From: Herpetosiphon llansteffanensis
Lineage (GTDB): Bacteria; Chloroflexota; Chloroflexia; Chloroflexales; Herpetosiphonaceae
DNA: 64,000 nt
Reading direction: 5' to 3'
Assembly: GCF_003205875.1 (NCBI RefSeq)
Contig: NZ_PUBZ01000125.1
Coordinates: forward strand, 62,001-126,000
Shown: positions 27,691 to 36,683 of the stretch, piece by piece
Numbering within the stretch: position 1 is the first letter of the stretch
Layout: every line of letters starts with the position of its first letter
The notes under the pieces: model-generated
What the model was told of the DNA's origin: nothing
Database searches by the model: none
The model's input: the letters and a program-made list of their open reading frames with translations, nothing else
Program-made: the position numbers and the translations under genes

Positions 27691-28641
27691 ATGAACCGAA
27701 CCGACCGTTTGCTCGCGATTGTGCTGGAGTTGCAGGCGCACGGTCGACGGCGCGCCGAGGATTTAGCCAAAACCTTCGAAATAAGCAAGCGTACAATCTA
27801 TCGTGATATTCAGGCGCTCTGTGAAGCTGGCGTGCCTGTGGTCGCAGCAGCAGGCCAAGGCTATTCGCTGGTTGAAGGCTATTTTCTGCCGCCACTGCGT
27901 TTTAGCCCCGATGAGGCAATGATGTTGTTATTGGGAGCCGACCTGATGGCCGCAAGCTTCGATGCTGAGTATCGCCAAGCGGCCCATGCAGCAGCGCGTA
28001 AAATTGCAGGCGCACTGCCAGAGCAACAACGAGCCGAAGTCAAATCGCTGCGGGCCACGATTCGCTTTGTGCCAGGTGGCGCGGCCAATCAGCATGAAAC
28101 TAGCCTCTTGCCGCAACTCCGGCGCGCAATCGTGGCCAAACAACGGCTTCGCATGACCTATCAAGCGCGTCACGGAGCCGCTGCACTTGAGCGCGAAGTC
28201 AATCCGTATGGCTTAATTCACACGGGCAAGAGTTGGTACGTGATTGGGTTTTGTATGTTACGTCAAGCTATTCGCGCCTTTCGGATTGAGCGCATCGCCG
28301 AGCTACGCGTTATGAACATCAGCTTTGAGCGACCCAGCAACTTCAGCCTCGACGAGGATCAACGCAATGATCGCACGTTGCGCATCAGGGTCTTATTTGA
28401 CCATGAAAGTGCGGCCTGGGTACGCGAAGAGCCATCGTTCTATGCGGTGGCCCATGAGCCATGTGAGGCTGGGTTGCTGGTAACGCTGCTTGCCCGCAAC
28501 GAACACGATGTCACCCAATGGCTGCTGAGTTGGGGCGCACATGTCCACGTTTTGGAGCCAGATTCACTGCGCCAACGCCTTGCCGTCGAAGTTGAACGCA
28601 TGCTAGAAAATTACCAAAATGCCAAATTGCTCCTAACATAG
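27691..28641 (+). CDS. YafY-like HTH/WYL transcriptional regulator
   Basis: The ATG at 27691 with GGAG 8 nt upstream gives 316 residues. The N terminus is a DeoR-type winged helix (RTDRLLAIVLELQAHGR, then LAKTFEISKRTIYRDIQAL) and the middle holds a WYL domain, where the usual W-Y-L reads WYVIGFC in NPYGLIHTGKSWYVIGF, followed by FRIERIAELRV. A WCX-type C-terminal extension ends the protein. WYL domains sense small ligands or nucleic acid. It is transcribed away from the beta-lactamase-like gene over a 140-bp gap and may regulate it. Confidence 0.9.
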   Translation: MNRTDRLLAIVLELQAHGRRRAEDLAKTFEISKRTIYRDIQALCEAGVPVVAAAGQGYSLVEGYFLPPLRFSPDEAMMLLLGADLMAASFDAEYRQAAHAAARKIAGALPEQQRAEVKSLRATIRFVPGGAANQHETSLLPQLRRAIVAKQRLRMTYQARHGAAALEREVNPYGLIHTGKSWYVIGFCMLRQAIRAFRIERIAELRVMNISFERPSNFSLDEDQRNDRTLRIRVLFDHESAAWVREEPSFYAVAHEPCEAGLLVTLLARNEHDVTQWLLSWGAHVHVLEPDSLRQRLAVEVERMLENYQNAKLLLT

Positions 28642-28650
28642 CTAAAGATG

Positions 28651-28795
28651 TTTAAGATCCCCTCACCCCCAACCCCTCGCCCGTGCGCGGGCGAGGGGCT
28701 TTAATCCCGTGGTCGCTCCCAATTCCTTGGTGAACCACGGATGCTCCCTCTCTCCCGCGTCCAGTGGGAGAGAGGGCTGGCTTCCAAGGGTCGGT
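28651..28795. repeat. Dispersed GC-rich repeat (MITE-like), copy A
   Basis: A 145-nt unit starting TTTAAGATCC and CCCTCACCCCCAACCCCTC, with inner CGAGGGGCTTTAATCCCGTG and GGTGAACCACGGATGCTCCC. The next 140 nt repeat it almost exactly. This copy lacks the right-hand terminal inverted repeat. No gene lies in 28642-28942. Confidence 0.85.
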
Positions 28796-28935
28796 TTTAA
28801 GATCCCTTCACCCCAACCCCTCTCCTGTGTGCGGGCGAGGGGCTTTAATCCCGTGGTTCGCTCCCAATTCCTTGGTGAACCACGGATGCTCCCCCTCTCC
28901 CGCGTCCAGTGGGAGAGAGGGCTGGGGTGAGGGAA
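28796..28935. repeat. Dispersed GC-rich repeat (MITE-like), copy B
   Basis: Near-identical to copy A and complete: it begins CCCTTCACCCCAACCCCTC and ends GAGGGCTGGGGTGAGGGA, imperfect terminal inverted repeats. It abuts the stop of the ammonia-lyase gene and its inner hairpins may double as a terminator. A third, inverted copy lies at about 53795-53945. Confidence 0.85.
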
Positions 28936-28942
28936 CCTTCCA

Positions 28943-30601
28943 TTAGGCAAATAAAATAATCGAGCGCAAACTATCAAGGGTCTGCTGAATTGCTTGTGGA
29001 ATAATCCCATCATTGGTAATATCGCTGACGATTGCGCTAATGTGTTGGTCGAGCGCTTGTTCATCGTCGTTCCAAATGTAGGGGCGTTCGTGCGATGCAG
29101 GCCGACCAACCACCTCGCGCATAGCAGTGTAGAGTTTCGCTGTCATTGGCGAAAGCGTTTCAACCGCGTTATAGTGGCCAGCAATTTTATAGGTGCGCAA
29201 ATCAACAGCTTGCACCCCAAAAATCAAGGCAATGGCAATATACTGTTGCAAGGTTTCAATCGTTTGGCGCGCTAAGTTGGCCGACCCAAAGCCTTGACTA
29301 TTGATATTTTGATTAAATTGTTCAGCATGGGTTGGAAAGCGATCAGCCAACGAGTTACCCAAAAATCCTAGCACTGGCATAATCGAGTTGCCCGAAATTT
29401 GCAAACCCTTGAGACCCATATTTACTTTGCGGCTGGAATTGCCGACCAACGAAGCTGGCAAGCCATTGTTGAACTGCGGCGAAACCAACAAGGCAATTTG
29501 CACATCAAGGTGTTTGGCCATCAGCCCCATGTAATAGCGCAATTGATCCATGCCCACGCCAATATACTGGCCGAGGAAATTACCACCATGATAGCTGGCC
29601 TGATCTTCGGTATTAATTAAAGGATTATCGTTGGCCGAGTTAATTTCAACCCGCAAATGATGGGTAATATAGGCCATGCCATCAATAATTGGCCCCAAAA
29701 ACTGCGGCAAACAGCGCAACGAATAGCGATCTTGAATCAAATCGCCCTCGCGATATTCGTGCCGTCCATCAAGCTCATCGCGTGATAACACCGAGCCATC
29801 GAGAATTTGCAACATATGGTCGGCGGCCCAAACTTGGCCTGTATGCGCTTTGTGGGCATGAATAAATGGGTGGAACGATTGATTGGTGCCTTGCAAGCCT
29901 TGAATCATCAATCCATGAATATTCAAGGCCAAGCCCAGCAAGTTGCGCGCATCATGCAACACATTGGAGGCAATCCCAGTCATCACCGAGGTGCCATTCA
30001 TCATCGCCAAGCCTTCTTTGGGCAACAATTGCATACGCGGCAAATTTAGGCGTTCCAAGGCCGAGATACAATCCATTTCCTCGCCATCAAAATCGACCCG
30101 AAATGCTGCATCAGTGCCCAGCAAGGCCCCAGTAATGCTGATCAATGGCACCAGATCGCCACTCGCCCCAATTGAGCCAAATTCACGCACATGCGGCGTA
30201 ACATTGGCATTCAAAAAGGTCATCATGCGTTGAATAATTTCAAGCCGAATGCCCGAAACCCCGCGCATATGCGAATTGGCGCGCAGCAACATGGCCGCCC
30301 GCACATCGGCCAAGGGCAATAATTTACCAGCGCCAGTTTTGTGATACCAAATTGCATTATTCTGCAAATCGGCGGCTTCTTCTGGCGAAATAACCACATC
30401 GGCCATGCCACCAAAGCCGGTCGTCACGCCATAAACTGGCTTGCTTGCTTTGACCGCATCATTAATATAGGCACACGAGGCAGCAATCCGGTTCAGTATA
30501 TCAGGATGATCGCTAAGCCCAACTGTTTCATGGTGGCGAGCTACACGAACAACATCCTCAATGGTTAGGCCTGCTCCTGTTAGGGTTACTTGATTGCGCA
30601 T
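28943..30601 (-). CDS. MIO-type aromatic amino-acid ammonia-lyase (likely tyrosine or phenylalanine)
   Basis: A 552-residue member of the HAL/PAL/TAL family (ATG at 30601 with GGAG 6 nt upstream; a longer frame starts at 30643). The MIO cofactor triad Ala146-Ser147-Gly148 sits in GSIGASGDLVPL, the catalytic Tyr57 in VYGVTTGFGG, and other blocks include NGTSVMTGIA, QDRYSLRCLPQ, NSANDNPL and HAEQFNQNINSQGFGSA. The overall pattern follows cyanobacterial PAL rather than HutH. The selectivity pair is Tyr86-His87 (in LQNNAIWYHKTGAG), unlike Phe-Leu of PAL, His-Leu of classical TAL or Ser-His of HutH. I recall a characterised tyrosine-specific TAL from H. aurantiacus with this motif, from memory only. 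It would deaminate Tyr/Phe to coumarate/cinnamate for the ligase gene just upstream; an aminomutase cannot be excluded. Confidence 0.9.
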   Translation of the reverse strand: MRNQVTLTGAGLTIEDVVRVARHHETVGLSDHPDILNRIAASCAYINDAVKASKPVYGVTTGFGGMADVVISPEEAADLQNNAIWYHKTGAGKLLPLADVRAAMLLRANSHMRGVSGIRLEIIQRMMTFLNANVTPHVREFGSIGASGDLVPLISITGALLGTDAAFRVDFDGEEMDCISALERLNLPRMQLLPKEGLAMMNGTSVMTGIASNVLHDARNLLGLALNIHGLMIQGLQGTNQSFHPFIHAHKAHTGQVWAADHMLQILDGSVLSRDELDGRHEYREGDLIQDRYSLRCLPQFLGPIIDGMAYITHHLRVEINSANDNPLINTEDQASYHGGNFLGQYIGVGMDQLRYYMGLMAKHLDVQIALLVSPQFNNGLPASLVGNSSRKVNMGLKGLQISGNSIMPVLGFLGNSLADRFPTHAEQFNQNINSQGFGSANLARQTIETLQQYIAIALIFGVQAVDLRTYKIAGHYNAVETLSPMTAKLYTAMREVVGRPASHERPYIWNDDEQALDQHISAIVSDITNDGIIPQAIQQTLDSLRSIILFA

Positions 30602-30662
30602 AGGGTTCTCCAACAATGAATTGGTTGATAGTCGCTCTAACATTGTCCTAAACCTTTCGAAC

Positions 30663-32159
30663 CTAGGCTCCTGCCTCGTTGCGTAAGAGCCGCTTTAACA
30701 CTTTGCCGGTTGGGTTTTTGGGAATTGAAGCAACAACCTTGATTGCGGTTGGCACTTTGAAGCTCGCCATGTGCTTGCGACAAAAGGCGATAATTTCTTG
30801 AATCGTTCGTTGCTGATCTGGTTTGAAGACCACTTGGGCCTCAACCCGTTCGCCAGTGATGGCATCAGCGACACCATACACCGCAACTTCTGCAATCTCA
30901 GGTAATTGGAAGATGACATTTTCAACTTCAGCGGGGTAAACTTTTAGCCCAGCAACATTGATCATATCTTTCAAGCGATCAACGATGAAGAGATAGCCAT
31001 GCTGGTCTTTTTTGCCTAGATCGCCCGTATGAAACCAGCCATTGCGAATCGCTTGCTCAGTTGCGCTTGGATTATTCCAATAGCCCAGCATGACATTTGG
31101 GCCACGGATAATAATTTCGCCAACCTGATCGGGCAATACTTCAACAGCTGTTTCAATATCGACGATTTTTATGTCAACATGCTCAATTGGCGTACCAACT
31201 GAGCCTAATTGATAGCGCAAACTATGATTGTAGGCAGCAAATGGGGACGTTTCGGTTAAGCCATAGCCTTCATAAATTGGCAGCTTATATTTTGCATACC
31301 AGCGCTGAGCAATCTCGACTGGCAAAATTGCTGCGCCAGAGAAGAAATAGCGCACAGGCTGCAATTGCTCAGGCTCGGTTTTATTCAGTAACAGCAAATA
31401 GATGGTTGGTACGCCAAAAAACATCGTCACCTGATCGGCTTGAATCGAACGAATAACCAGATCGAGGTTGAAACTACGGTGCAACACAATCGTTGCGCCA
31501 GCATTAATCGCACTATTAAAAATTGCGTTTTGGCCAAAACAGTGAAAGAGTGGCACACATAATAATAATCTATCGCTGGATCGCATATCACAATAGCGAT
31601 TTTTCGCCTGCATATTCGAAATAATATTGTTATGCGAAAGCGTTACACCCTTAGGAAAACCTGTCGTTCCCGATGAATAGACAATTGCTGCTGGATCATG
31701 CGCTTGCATTGTTCGTGATTGATATTGATTTGAGGATTTTCGCATCAAATCAGCGAAACTAGCAGCAGCATCGGCATTGCCAGTAAGCAACACATGCTTG
31801 AGGCTTGGGCAAGCGTCAGTTGGAATCAGCCTTGCTAATTCAGGCGTGGTAATAATCGCTGTGGCTTGGCTATCGTTAACAATAAATTGAATCTCTGCGC
31901 TCTGGAGTTGCACATTCAGCGAAACTGCAATCGCCCCCAGTTTAATAATCCCAAGGTAGCCAAACATAAACTCAGGAATATTGGGCAAGAATAACGCTAC
32001 TCGCTCGCCAACCTGAATTCCAAGCTCGCTCAAGCCATTCGCCACTTGGTTGGCCAATTGGTCAAGTGCTTGGTAGCTATAATGGCTATTTTCAAAGATC
32101 AAGGCGATGTTATTGGGCGTTTGGCGTTGCGCTTGTTCAATATGCTGGGCAATATTCAT
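30663..32159 (-). CDS. AMP-dependent acyl-CoA/acyl-ACP ligase (4-coumarate-CoA-ligase-like)
   Basis: A stand-alone adenylate-forming enzyme of 498 residues. Motifs are complete: the P-loop IVYSSGTTGFPKG, YEGYGLTETSPF, the hinge TGDLGKKDQHGYLF with DRLKDMINVAGLKVYPAEVE, and the catalytic Lys in PKNPTGKVLKRLL. The sequence type is that of 4-coumarate/fatty-acid CoA ligases. It lies 61 nt ahead of the ammonia-lyase start on the same strand, so the pair should make and activate an aryl-acrylic acid. As the first PKS protein begins with a lone ACP, this ligase probably supplies the starter either as a CoA ester or directly on that ACP. Confidence 0.88.
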   Translation of the reverse strand: MNIAQHIEQAQRQTPNNIALIFENSHYSYQALDQLANQVANGLSELGIQVGERVALFLPNIPEFMFGYLGIIKLGAIAVSLNVQLQSAEIQFIVNDSQATAIITTPELARLIPTDACPSLKHVLLTGNADAAASFADLMRKSSNQYQSRTMQAHDPAAIVYSSGTTGFPKGVTLSHNNIISNMQAKNRYCDMRSSDRLLLCVPLFHCFGQNAIFNSAINAGATIVLHRSFNLDLVIRSIQADQVTMFFGVPTIYLLLLNKTEPEQLQPVRYFFSGAAILPVEIAQRWYAKYKLPIYEGYGLTETSPFAAYNHSLRYQLGSVGTPIEHVDIKIVDIETAVEVLPDQVGEIIIRGPNVMLGYWNNPSATEQAIRNGWFHTGDLGKKDQHGYLFIVDRLKDMINVAGLKVYPAEVENVIFQLPEIAEVAVYGVADAITGERVEAQVVFKPDQQRTIQEIIAFCRKHMASFKVPTAIKVVASIPKNPTGKVLKRLLRNEAGA

Positions 32160-32339
32160 CTGCTGTATGCTTCCCTTATAGCGTTATAGTTGGGCGAAAC
32201 CAACCTTCAAATCGAGGTGTAAGGCACGGCATAGGAGGCTCTTGATCGTGGCGGCAGCAGAGCCGCAGCCTATCAGAACCTCGCTAGCGGTGAAATCAAA
32301 TGACAGTGAATATCTCGGGAGCTAAGCCCGATTGGCGAT

Positions 32340-32356
32340 GGTTGGCCAAGCCAACC
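32340..32356 (-). terminator. Short hairpin after the first glycosyltransferase gene
   Basis: GGTTGGC (32340-32346) and GCCAACC (32350-32356) form a 7-bp stem with a 3-nt loop 16 nt past the stop at 32373. There is no T tract. A second imperfect hairpin (32231-32273) follows in the same 213-bp gap before the ligase gene. This may reduce read-through, so the ligase/lyase pair could have its own promoter. Confidence 0.4.
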
Positions 32357-32372
32357 GTGGTGTTGGCACTGG

Positions 32373-33716
32373 TTACGAGGCAACCGTACGGCTATTGGGT
32401 AACTTGCTTTGAATCAGTTCCAGCGCAGGCATCGAAGCTTCGAGCGCGCGAAATTCTGCGCCCATTTCCGTTACCCGTTGCTTGAAACTGGGGTTTTGAA
32501 TCACATCGGTGAGCATTGTTGCAAGGCTTTGGGCCGATACTTTGCCGATTGCGCCCATCAAGCCCAGCCCATGGTAGACAACCCGTGCAGCATAGCCAGG
32601 TTGATCGCGATTGCCAGGAAAAACCAGCATTGGCAGGTTGAAATATAAACATTCCTTGACTGCGCCAACCCCGCCATGGGTAATCATCACGCTGGCGCGC
32701 GGCAGAATTTGCTCCACCGAAGCCCATTGCAGCAGCTGAACATTCGCTGGCACATGCTGAAATTCGTGGGCTTGAAACTTTGAACCAAGCGCCATAATCA
32801 ACTGCCACTCGGGATGCTCGCGCAAGGTATCGATAACGGTTTGAAAAAAGCGCCGACTTTGCTTGTAGATATGGCTTTGGCTGCCTAAGGTGCAGAAAAT
32901 CAGCGGCTTGCTTGGGTCAATCTGCGACCAATCAAAGGCTGCTTCCTGCCGATCAAGATCTATCGATGGTTCGCAGTAGAAAATACCTTGCTCAACGCTT
33001 GGCCGTGGAAAATCAAACGCCTGCGGACAAAGCACAATTTCTGGAATCTCAAGTTGTGGCCGCAGCCGTGGAAACAAGGCAGCTGGCACAATCAGATCGG
33101 CTGGGAAGCCAAAATGGGTCGCAACCTTGGTCAGCTCTTTTTGGAAATTAAAGCCCACCAAAAGATTGGTAATTTTGACCGCAATTCCACTAAATTTCCA
33201 AGCCATGCTGGCCTTGGAAGGCGAGGCTGAGGTTGCATCGGGAATAATATTGGTCACAACTGGCGGATAATTGGCTGCTTGCGGCAAATTAATATTAATG
33301 CTCAAACTTACCACCGCAATGCCCATATGCTGAATCATCAAACTTAGCGGAGCCATAAAGCCATCGATAAGACAGAGATCAGCGCCAACTTCCAGCAAAC
33401 TGGCTTTGATCGGGTTTTGGGCTTCAAGCACCGTTTGGCATAACGCCCGATAAAAGGCTGTATGCGAAACCTCTTTCAAGAAGCTTCTGCCGCTGGTTGT
33501 TGCAATTCGTTCAATTTGTTGCGCCCGAAAGCCAAGCGGAAAGGCTTCTGGCAATAAGGCCAAATAGTCAAAGCCTTGGCTGCGAACATAGGCCTCAAAA
33601 TCGGCCAGCGCCAAATAATACACCTGATGGCCTTGGGCTTTTAACCGTTTGCCAAGCTTAAAACTAGGAATAAGATGGCCTTCTTCGGGAAACATACTGA
33701 TCACAATTGTCGCCAT
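32373..33716 (-). CDS. MGT-type glycosyltransferase (GT1)
   Basis: A 447-residue GT-B enzyme. The N-terminal acceptor domain starts MATIVISMFPEEGHLIPSFK (the MGT-type GH loop) and the C-terminal donor domain holds LQWASVEQILPRASVMITHGG with the HGG donor motif, then LPMLVFPGNRDQPGYAARVV. It belongs to the UDP/TDP-sugar transferases that act on macrolides, phenolics or carotenoids. ATG at 33716 with GGAG about 9 nt upstream. It is 85 nt downstream of the exporter permease, on the same strand. It may glycosylate the cluster product, possibly its phenol, or inactivate it for self-protection. Confidence 0.88.
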   Translation of the reverse strand: MATIVISMFPEEGHLIPSFKLGKRLKAQGHQVYYLALADFEAYVRSQGFDYLALLPEAFPLGFRAQQIERIATTSGRSFLKEVSHTAFYRALCQTVLEAQNPIKASLLEVGADLCLIDGFMAPLSLMIQHMGIAVVSLSININLPQAANYPPVVTNIIPDATSASPSKASMAWKFSGIAVKITNLLVGFNFQKELTKVATHFGFPADLIVPAALFPRLRPQLEIPEIVLCPQAFDFPRPSVEQGIFYCEPSIDLDRQEAAFDWSQIDPSKPLIFCTLGSQSHIYKQSRRFFQTVIDTLREHPEWQLIMALGSKFQAHEFQHVPANVQLLQWASVEQILPRASVMITHGGVGAVKECLYFNLPMLVFPGNRDQPGYAARVVYHGLGLMGAIGKVSAQSLATMLTDVIQNPSFKQRVTEMGAEFRALEASMPALELIQSKLPNSRTVAS

Positions 33717-33800
33717 TCAAACATGCTCCATGGTAGCGATTAATCAATCTGACAGAGCCTTCTGGAGTGGCTACGGTTATGTGCGTTTGATGCTTCTGTG

Positions 33801-34562
33801 CTAAGCAACCCCTTGACGGAACGAACGCACAGCCCAGAAAACGCCCAAAAATGCTAAGACACCCATCACAACAAAGCCTTGCCAAACCGCAGGATTGCTA
33901 AACTGGCCAATGAATAAGGCTCGTGACGCATCAACCGCGTAGGCAAATGGGTTAACACCCGCCACATTTTGAATCCAGTTTGGCGCTAAAGTAAGCGGTA
34001 AGGTAATGCCCGAAAGCAATAAAATCGGCAAGATCAAAAAGTTGAGCACCGAAGCAACCGCATTTTCATCCTGCAAAATCAGCGCAACAGCATAAGAGCA
34101 CGACGAAACCAACAACCCAAGCAGCACCACAATCAACATTGAAAGCGCTACCCCAGCTGGATCAGCACGCAGACCCATCAGCCATGCCACGCCAACCAGC
34201 ACCGTAGCTTGGAGCAGCAACATCACCACATCGCGTAGCAAACGCCCAAGCACCAAGGCCAAACGGCTCAGCGGCGTAACCCGCATACGTTCAAGCACGC
34301 CTGCGCGCAGCTCGGCAATAAAGCCAAACACCACGAACAATGAGCCAGTAATGCCCAGCATCACTAGCAAACCAGGCGTAAACACCCCTATTGAGCCGCC
34401 CTCGGGAAAACCCTCGGTATTGGCGATTGGCTCGAGCAACGGGGCAAAGAGCAGCAATTGCACGATTGGCTGAAAAAGGCCGACAATAACCATCACTGGG
34501 TTGCGCATGGTCATGGTGAGATAATGCTTAAATAGCAACCATGTATCACGGAGCGATTGCAT
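33801..34562 (-). CDS. ABC-2 permease, DrrB-like exporter subunit
   Basis: A 253-residue integral membrane protein with about six helices and the ABC-2/DrrB pattern: RNPVMVIVGLFQPIVQLLLF at the N terminus, ELRAGVLERMRVTPLSR (the coupling segment) and NFLILPILLLSGITLPL, followed by VNPFAYAVDASRALF. It is 11 nt downstream of its ATPase. In antibiotic clusters DrrAB pairs pump the finished compound out and give self-resistance; the position inside this cluster supports that role. Confidence 0.92.
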   Translation of the reverse strand: MQSLRDTWLLFKHYLTMTMRNPVMVIVGLFQPIVQLLLFAPLLEPIANTEGFPEGGSIGVFTPGLLVMLGITGSLFVVFGFIAELRAGVLERMRVTPLSRLALVLGRLLRDVVMLLLQATVLVGVAWLMGLRADPAGVALSMLIVVLLGLLVSSCSYAVALILQDENAVASVLNFLILPILLLSGITLPLTLAPNWIQNVAGVNPFAYAVDASRALFIGQFSNPAVWQGFVVMGVLAFLGVFWAVRSFRQGVA

Positions 34563-34573
34563 TGAATATCCTC

Positions 34574-35536
34574 TTAGTTGGCAGACTCGCGTAATGAACG
34601 ACCAGTTTGCTTAAGAAACACATCATCAAGCGAAGGGCGCGAAAGCTCGACGGTTTGCACATGCACATTGGCATCATCAATCAGCCGGAGAATCTTCGGC
34701 AGTGCCTCTGCGCCCCGATCAACAACCAAGCGAATTGCTTGCTCATCGTATTCTAGCGAATGGATATAGCTCTGCTCTTGTAATAGCGCCTGAACGTGCT
34801 GGCCAGTTTCTGGCTGAAATTGCAGGCCAAGCGTGATTGTATCGCCAACGATTTGACGTTTGAGCGCATCGGGCGTGCCCTCAACCACAATCCGCCCATC
34901 ATCGATAATTGCCAAACGCTGACACAGCGCATCTGCTTCATCGAGATAATGAGTCGTCATAAAAACGGTTGTGCCTTCAGCGTTAAGCCGCCGCACCTCA
35001 GTCCACAACCAAGCCCGACTTTGTGGGTCGAGCGCGGCGGTTGGTTCGTCGAGCAATAACAATTTTGGCTTATGCACCATGCCCAGTGCCAAATCGAGGC
35101 GGCGGCGTTGGCCACCAGAGTAACTACTGCTCGGGCGATCGGCAATTTGCTCCAGATCGAGCGCTGCAAGCAACTCTTTAGCTCGTGCGACCGCATCGGG
35201 CAAGCTCAGGCCATAAAAACGGCCTTGCAGAATCAAATTTTCCCGCGCCGTCGATGCACCTTCAGCGCCACCAGCTTGGCTCACATAGCCAATTTTTTCG
35301 CGAACTTGACGCGAATTGGTGAAAAGATCAATGCCGGCAATGGTTGCTTGGCCACTGCTCGGCTTGAGCAGCGTAGTTAACATGCGCATGGTTGTGGTTT
35401 TGCCAGCCCCATTCGGCCCCAGAAATCCAAAAATCTCGCCTGCTTGAACATTCATCGTTACACCTTTGACGGCTTCGACTAAGCGTCCTCGCACGCGAAA
35501 ACTTTTGGCCAATTCCTTGGTTTCAAGAATAATCAT
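34574..35536 (-). CDS. DrrA-like ABC exporter ATPase
   Basis: A 320-residue ATPase of the daunorubicin-resistance type: Walker A GPNGAGKTTT, Q-loop in IGYVSQAGG, signature YSGGQRRRLDLALG, Walker B LLLLDEPTAALDPQSR, and His in MTTHYLDEADALCQR, plus the extended C-terminal domain (LGLQFQPETGQHVQALL ... PSLDDVFLKQTGR) that marks DrrA. The ATG at 35536 has GGAG 7 nt upstream; a TTG one codon earlier is in frame. Partner of the DrrB-like permease. Confidence 0.94.
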   Translation of the reverse strand: MIILETKELAKSFRVRGRLVEAVKGVTMNVQAGEIFGFLGPNGAGKTTTMRMLTTLLKPSSGQATIAGIDLFTNSRQVREKIGYVSQAGGAEGASTARENLILQGRFYGLSLPDAVARAKELLAALDLEQIADRPSSSYSGGQRRRLDLALGMVHKPKLLLLDEPTAALDPQSRAWLWTEVRRLNAEGTTVFMTTHYLDEADALCQRLAIIDDGRIVVEGTPDALKRQIVGDTITLGLQFQPETGQHVQALLQEQSYIHSLEYDEQAIRLVVDRGAEALPKILRLIDDANVHVQTVELSRPSLDDVFLKQTGRSLRESAN

Positions 35537-35761
35537 CAAGCTGCTCCGTTGAGGTTCAGGTGGGATAGACAGTTTTCAGCATTGGAAGCCTCGACCGCAT
35601 GATGGCTAGTTAGTTGCCTGCGCAACCAAACAACGACGAGGAATTGGCGGCGAACCTGCGGCGAAATCAAGCCAACTGGTTCGCCCAACGATGTGTATCA
35701 GGGTTGCAATTGCGCCAAAGGTTAGGATGCTGCAATGAGTGGCGCAGTAGGCCAAGCGCTG

Positions 35762-36523
35762 TTAGTCAGCTTTATTGGCATTAACTCGCCGAACGATCTG
35801 CATAATTACCGTGCTAACAATGCCTGCACCCAACGAAGCCAAACCAGCTTTGCGCGTTTGACCACTTGAGCGTAAAAGCCGCACTAGCATTTGAGTGCTC
35901 AACACACCCAAGCCAGTTGCCGCCAAAACATCGCTTTGGGAGCGCACACTCAGCCGGTCACGGTCGGTCGCGAGTGAGGCCAAAAAGACCCCAAGCAGAC
36001 AGTAAGAGGAGCCAGACATGTTGATCAGCACTGCGTCGTTATCTGCTTGCGGCGCAGTGACCAGCAATGGCACAAAAATGCCCAGCCGCACTGCCGAAAA
36101 CGCTAAACTGAATGATTGAAAGCGGGTGGTTGCTGTGCCCAAAATCCCCATTGCAGCACTCTCGCGCAAGGCCTGGGCAAAACTGGGGTGAACCAAGCTA
36201 TAGGTCAGAATCCGCCAAACTTGGCCGCCATTAACCTGCGATTTTTGAAACGCCCCCCAAGCAACTTGGGCTTGCGGATTGGCAGCATCATCGCCAGATT
36301 TAACCGCATTGAGCAAGGCACTTAGCCCATTCAAGCCATATAAAACGGCAACTTTGGCCAAACTATCGGTTATGGGAACCAACAATGTGCCAACAGCTAG
36401 CGAATCGGAATCGTCGGTTGCTGGTGCGCTAGCCTCAAACGGTGCATGCTCGGTTAATGCAAAAAGCTGTTTGGTGGCCTGCAAACCCAACCCGATGATG
36501 CGTAATCGATCAAAAATATTCAT
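35762..36523 (-). CDS. Rhomboid-like membrane protein, probably catalytically dead
   Basis: A 253-residue protein with several hydrophobic segments. Two stretches recall rhomboid proteases: VWRILTYSLVHPSFAQAL (residues 102-119, like the WR..T..F.H block) and MSGSSYCLLGVFLASL (169-184, like GxSGxxxxLLG). The Gly after the presumed catalytic Ser is Tyr, and no AHxxG histidine follows, so proteolysis is unlikely. The N-terminal 90 residues are unique. The ATG at 36523 has GAGGAG 13 nt upstream, rather far. It is the first gene of the left arm, 225 nt ahead of the exporter genes. It could help assemble or regulate the exporter; this is only a guess. Confidence 0.55.
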   Translation of the reverse strand: MNIFDRLRIIGLGLQATKQLFALTEHAPFEASAPATDDSDSLAVGTLLVPITDSLAKVAVLYGLNGLSALLNAVKSGDDAANPQAQVAWGAFQKSQVNGGQVWRILTYSLVHPSFAQALRESAAMGILGTATTRFQSFSLAFSAVRLGIFVPLLVTAPQADNDAVLINMSGSSYCLLGVFLASLATDRDRLSVRSQSDVLAATGLGVLSTQMLVRLLRSSGQTRKAGLASLGAGIVSTVIMQIVRRVNANKAD

Positions 36524-36683
36524 GCTGTCGTTGTTACTCCTCAATTGATTGGCTAGCTGAACCAACTAACGGCCTCAATCTACTTGCTTGCTCAGTGACA
36601 CCTAGCCATGGTCAGCATGTTTTTGGTATCACAACCTATGCTGAGAAAATGCAGTCAATAACCCTAGAATAGTGCGCTGAACG

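Noticed and set aside
28664-28946. Small ORFs over the tandem GC-rich repeats
   Set aside because: They merely translate the dispersed repeat (PSPQPLSCVRARG-type peptides), a common false gene call in such elements.
28943-30601. Histidine ammonia-lyase (hutH) of histidine catabolism
   Set aside because: The HutH Ser-His pair and its QED block are absent (NQNINSQG instead), there are no other hut genes, and the partner gene is an acyl ligase.
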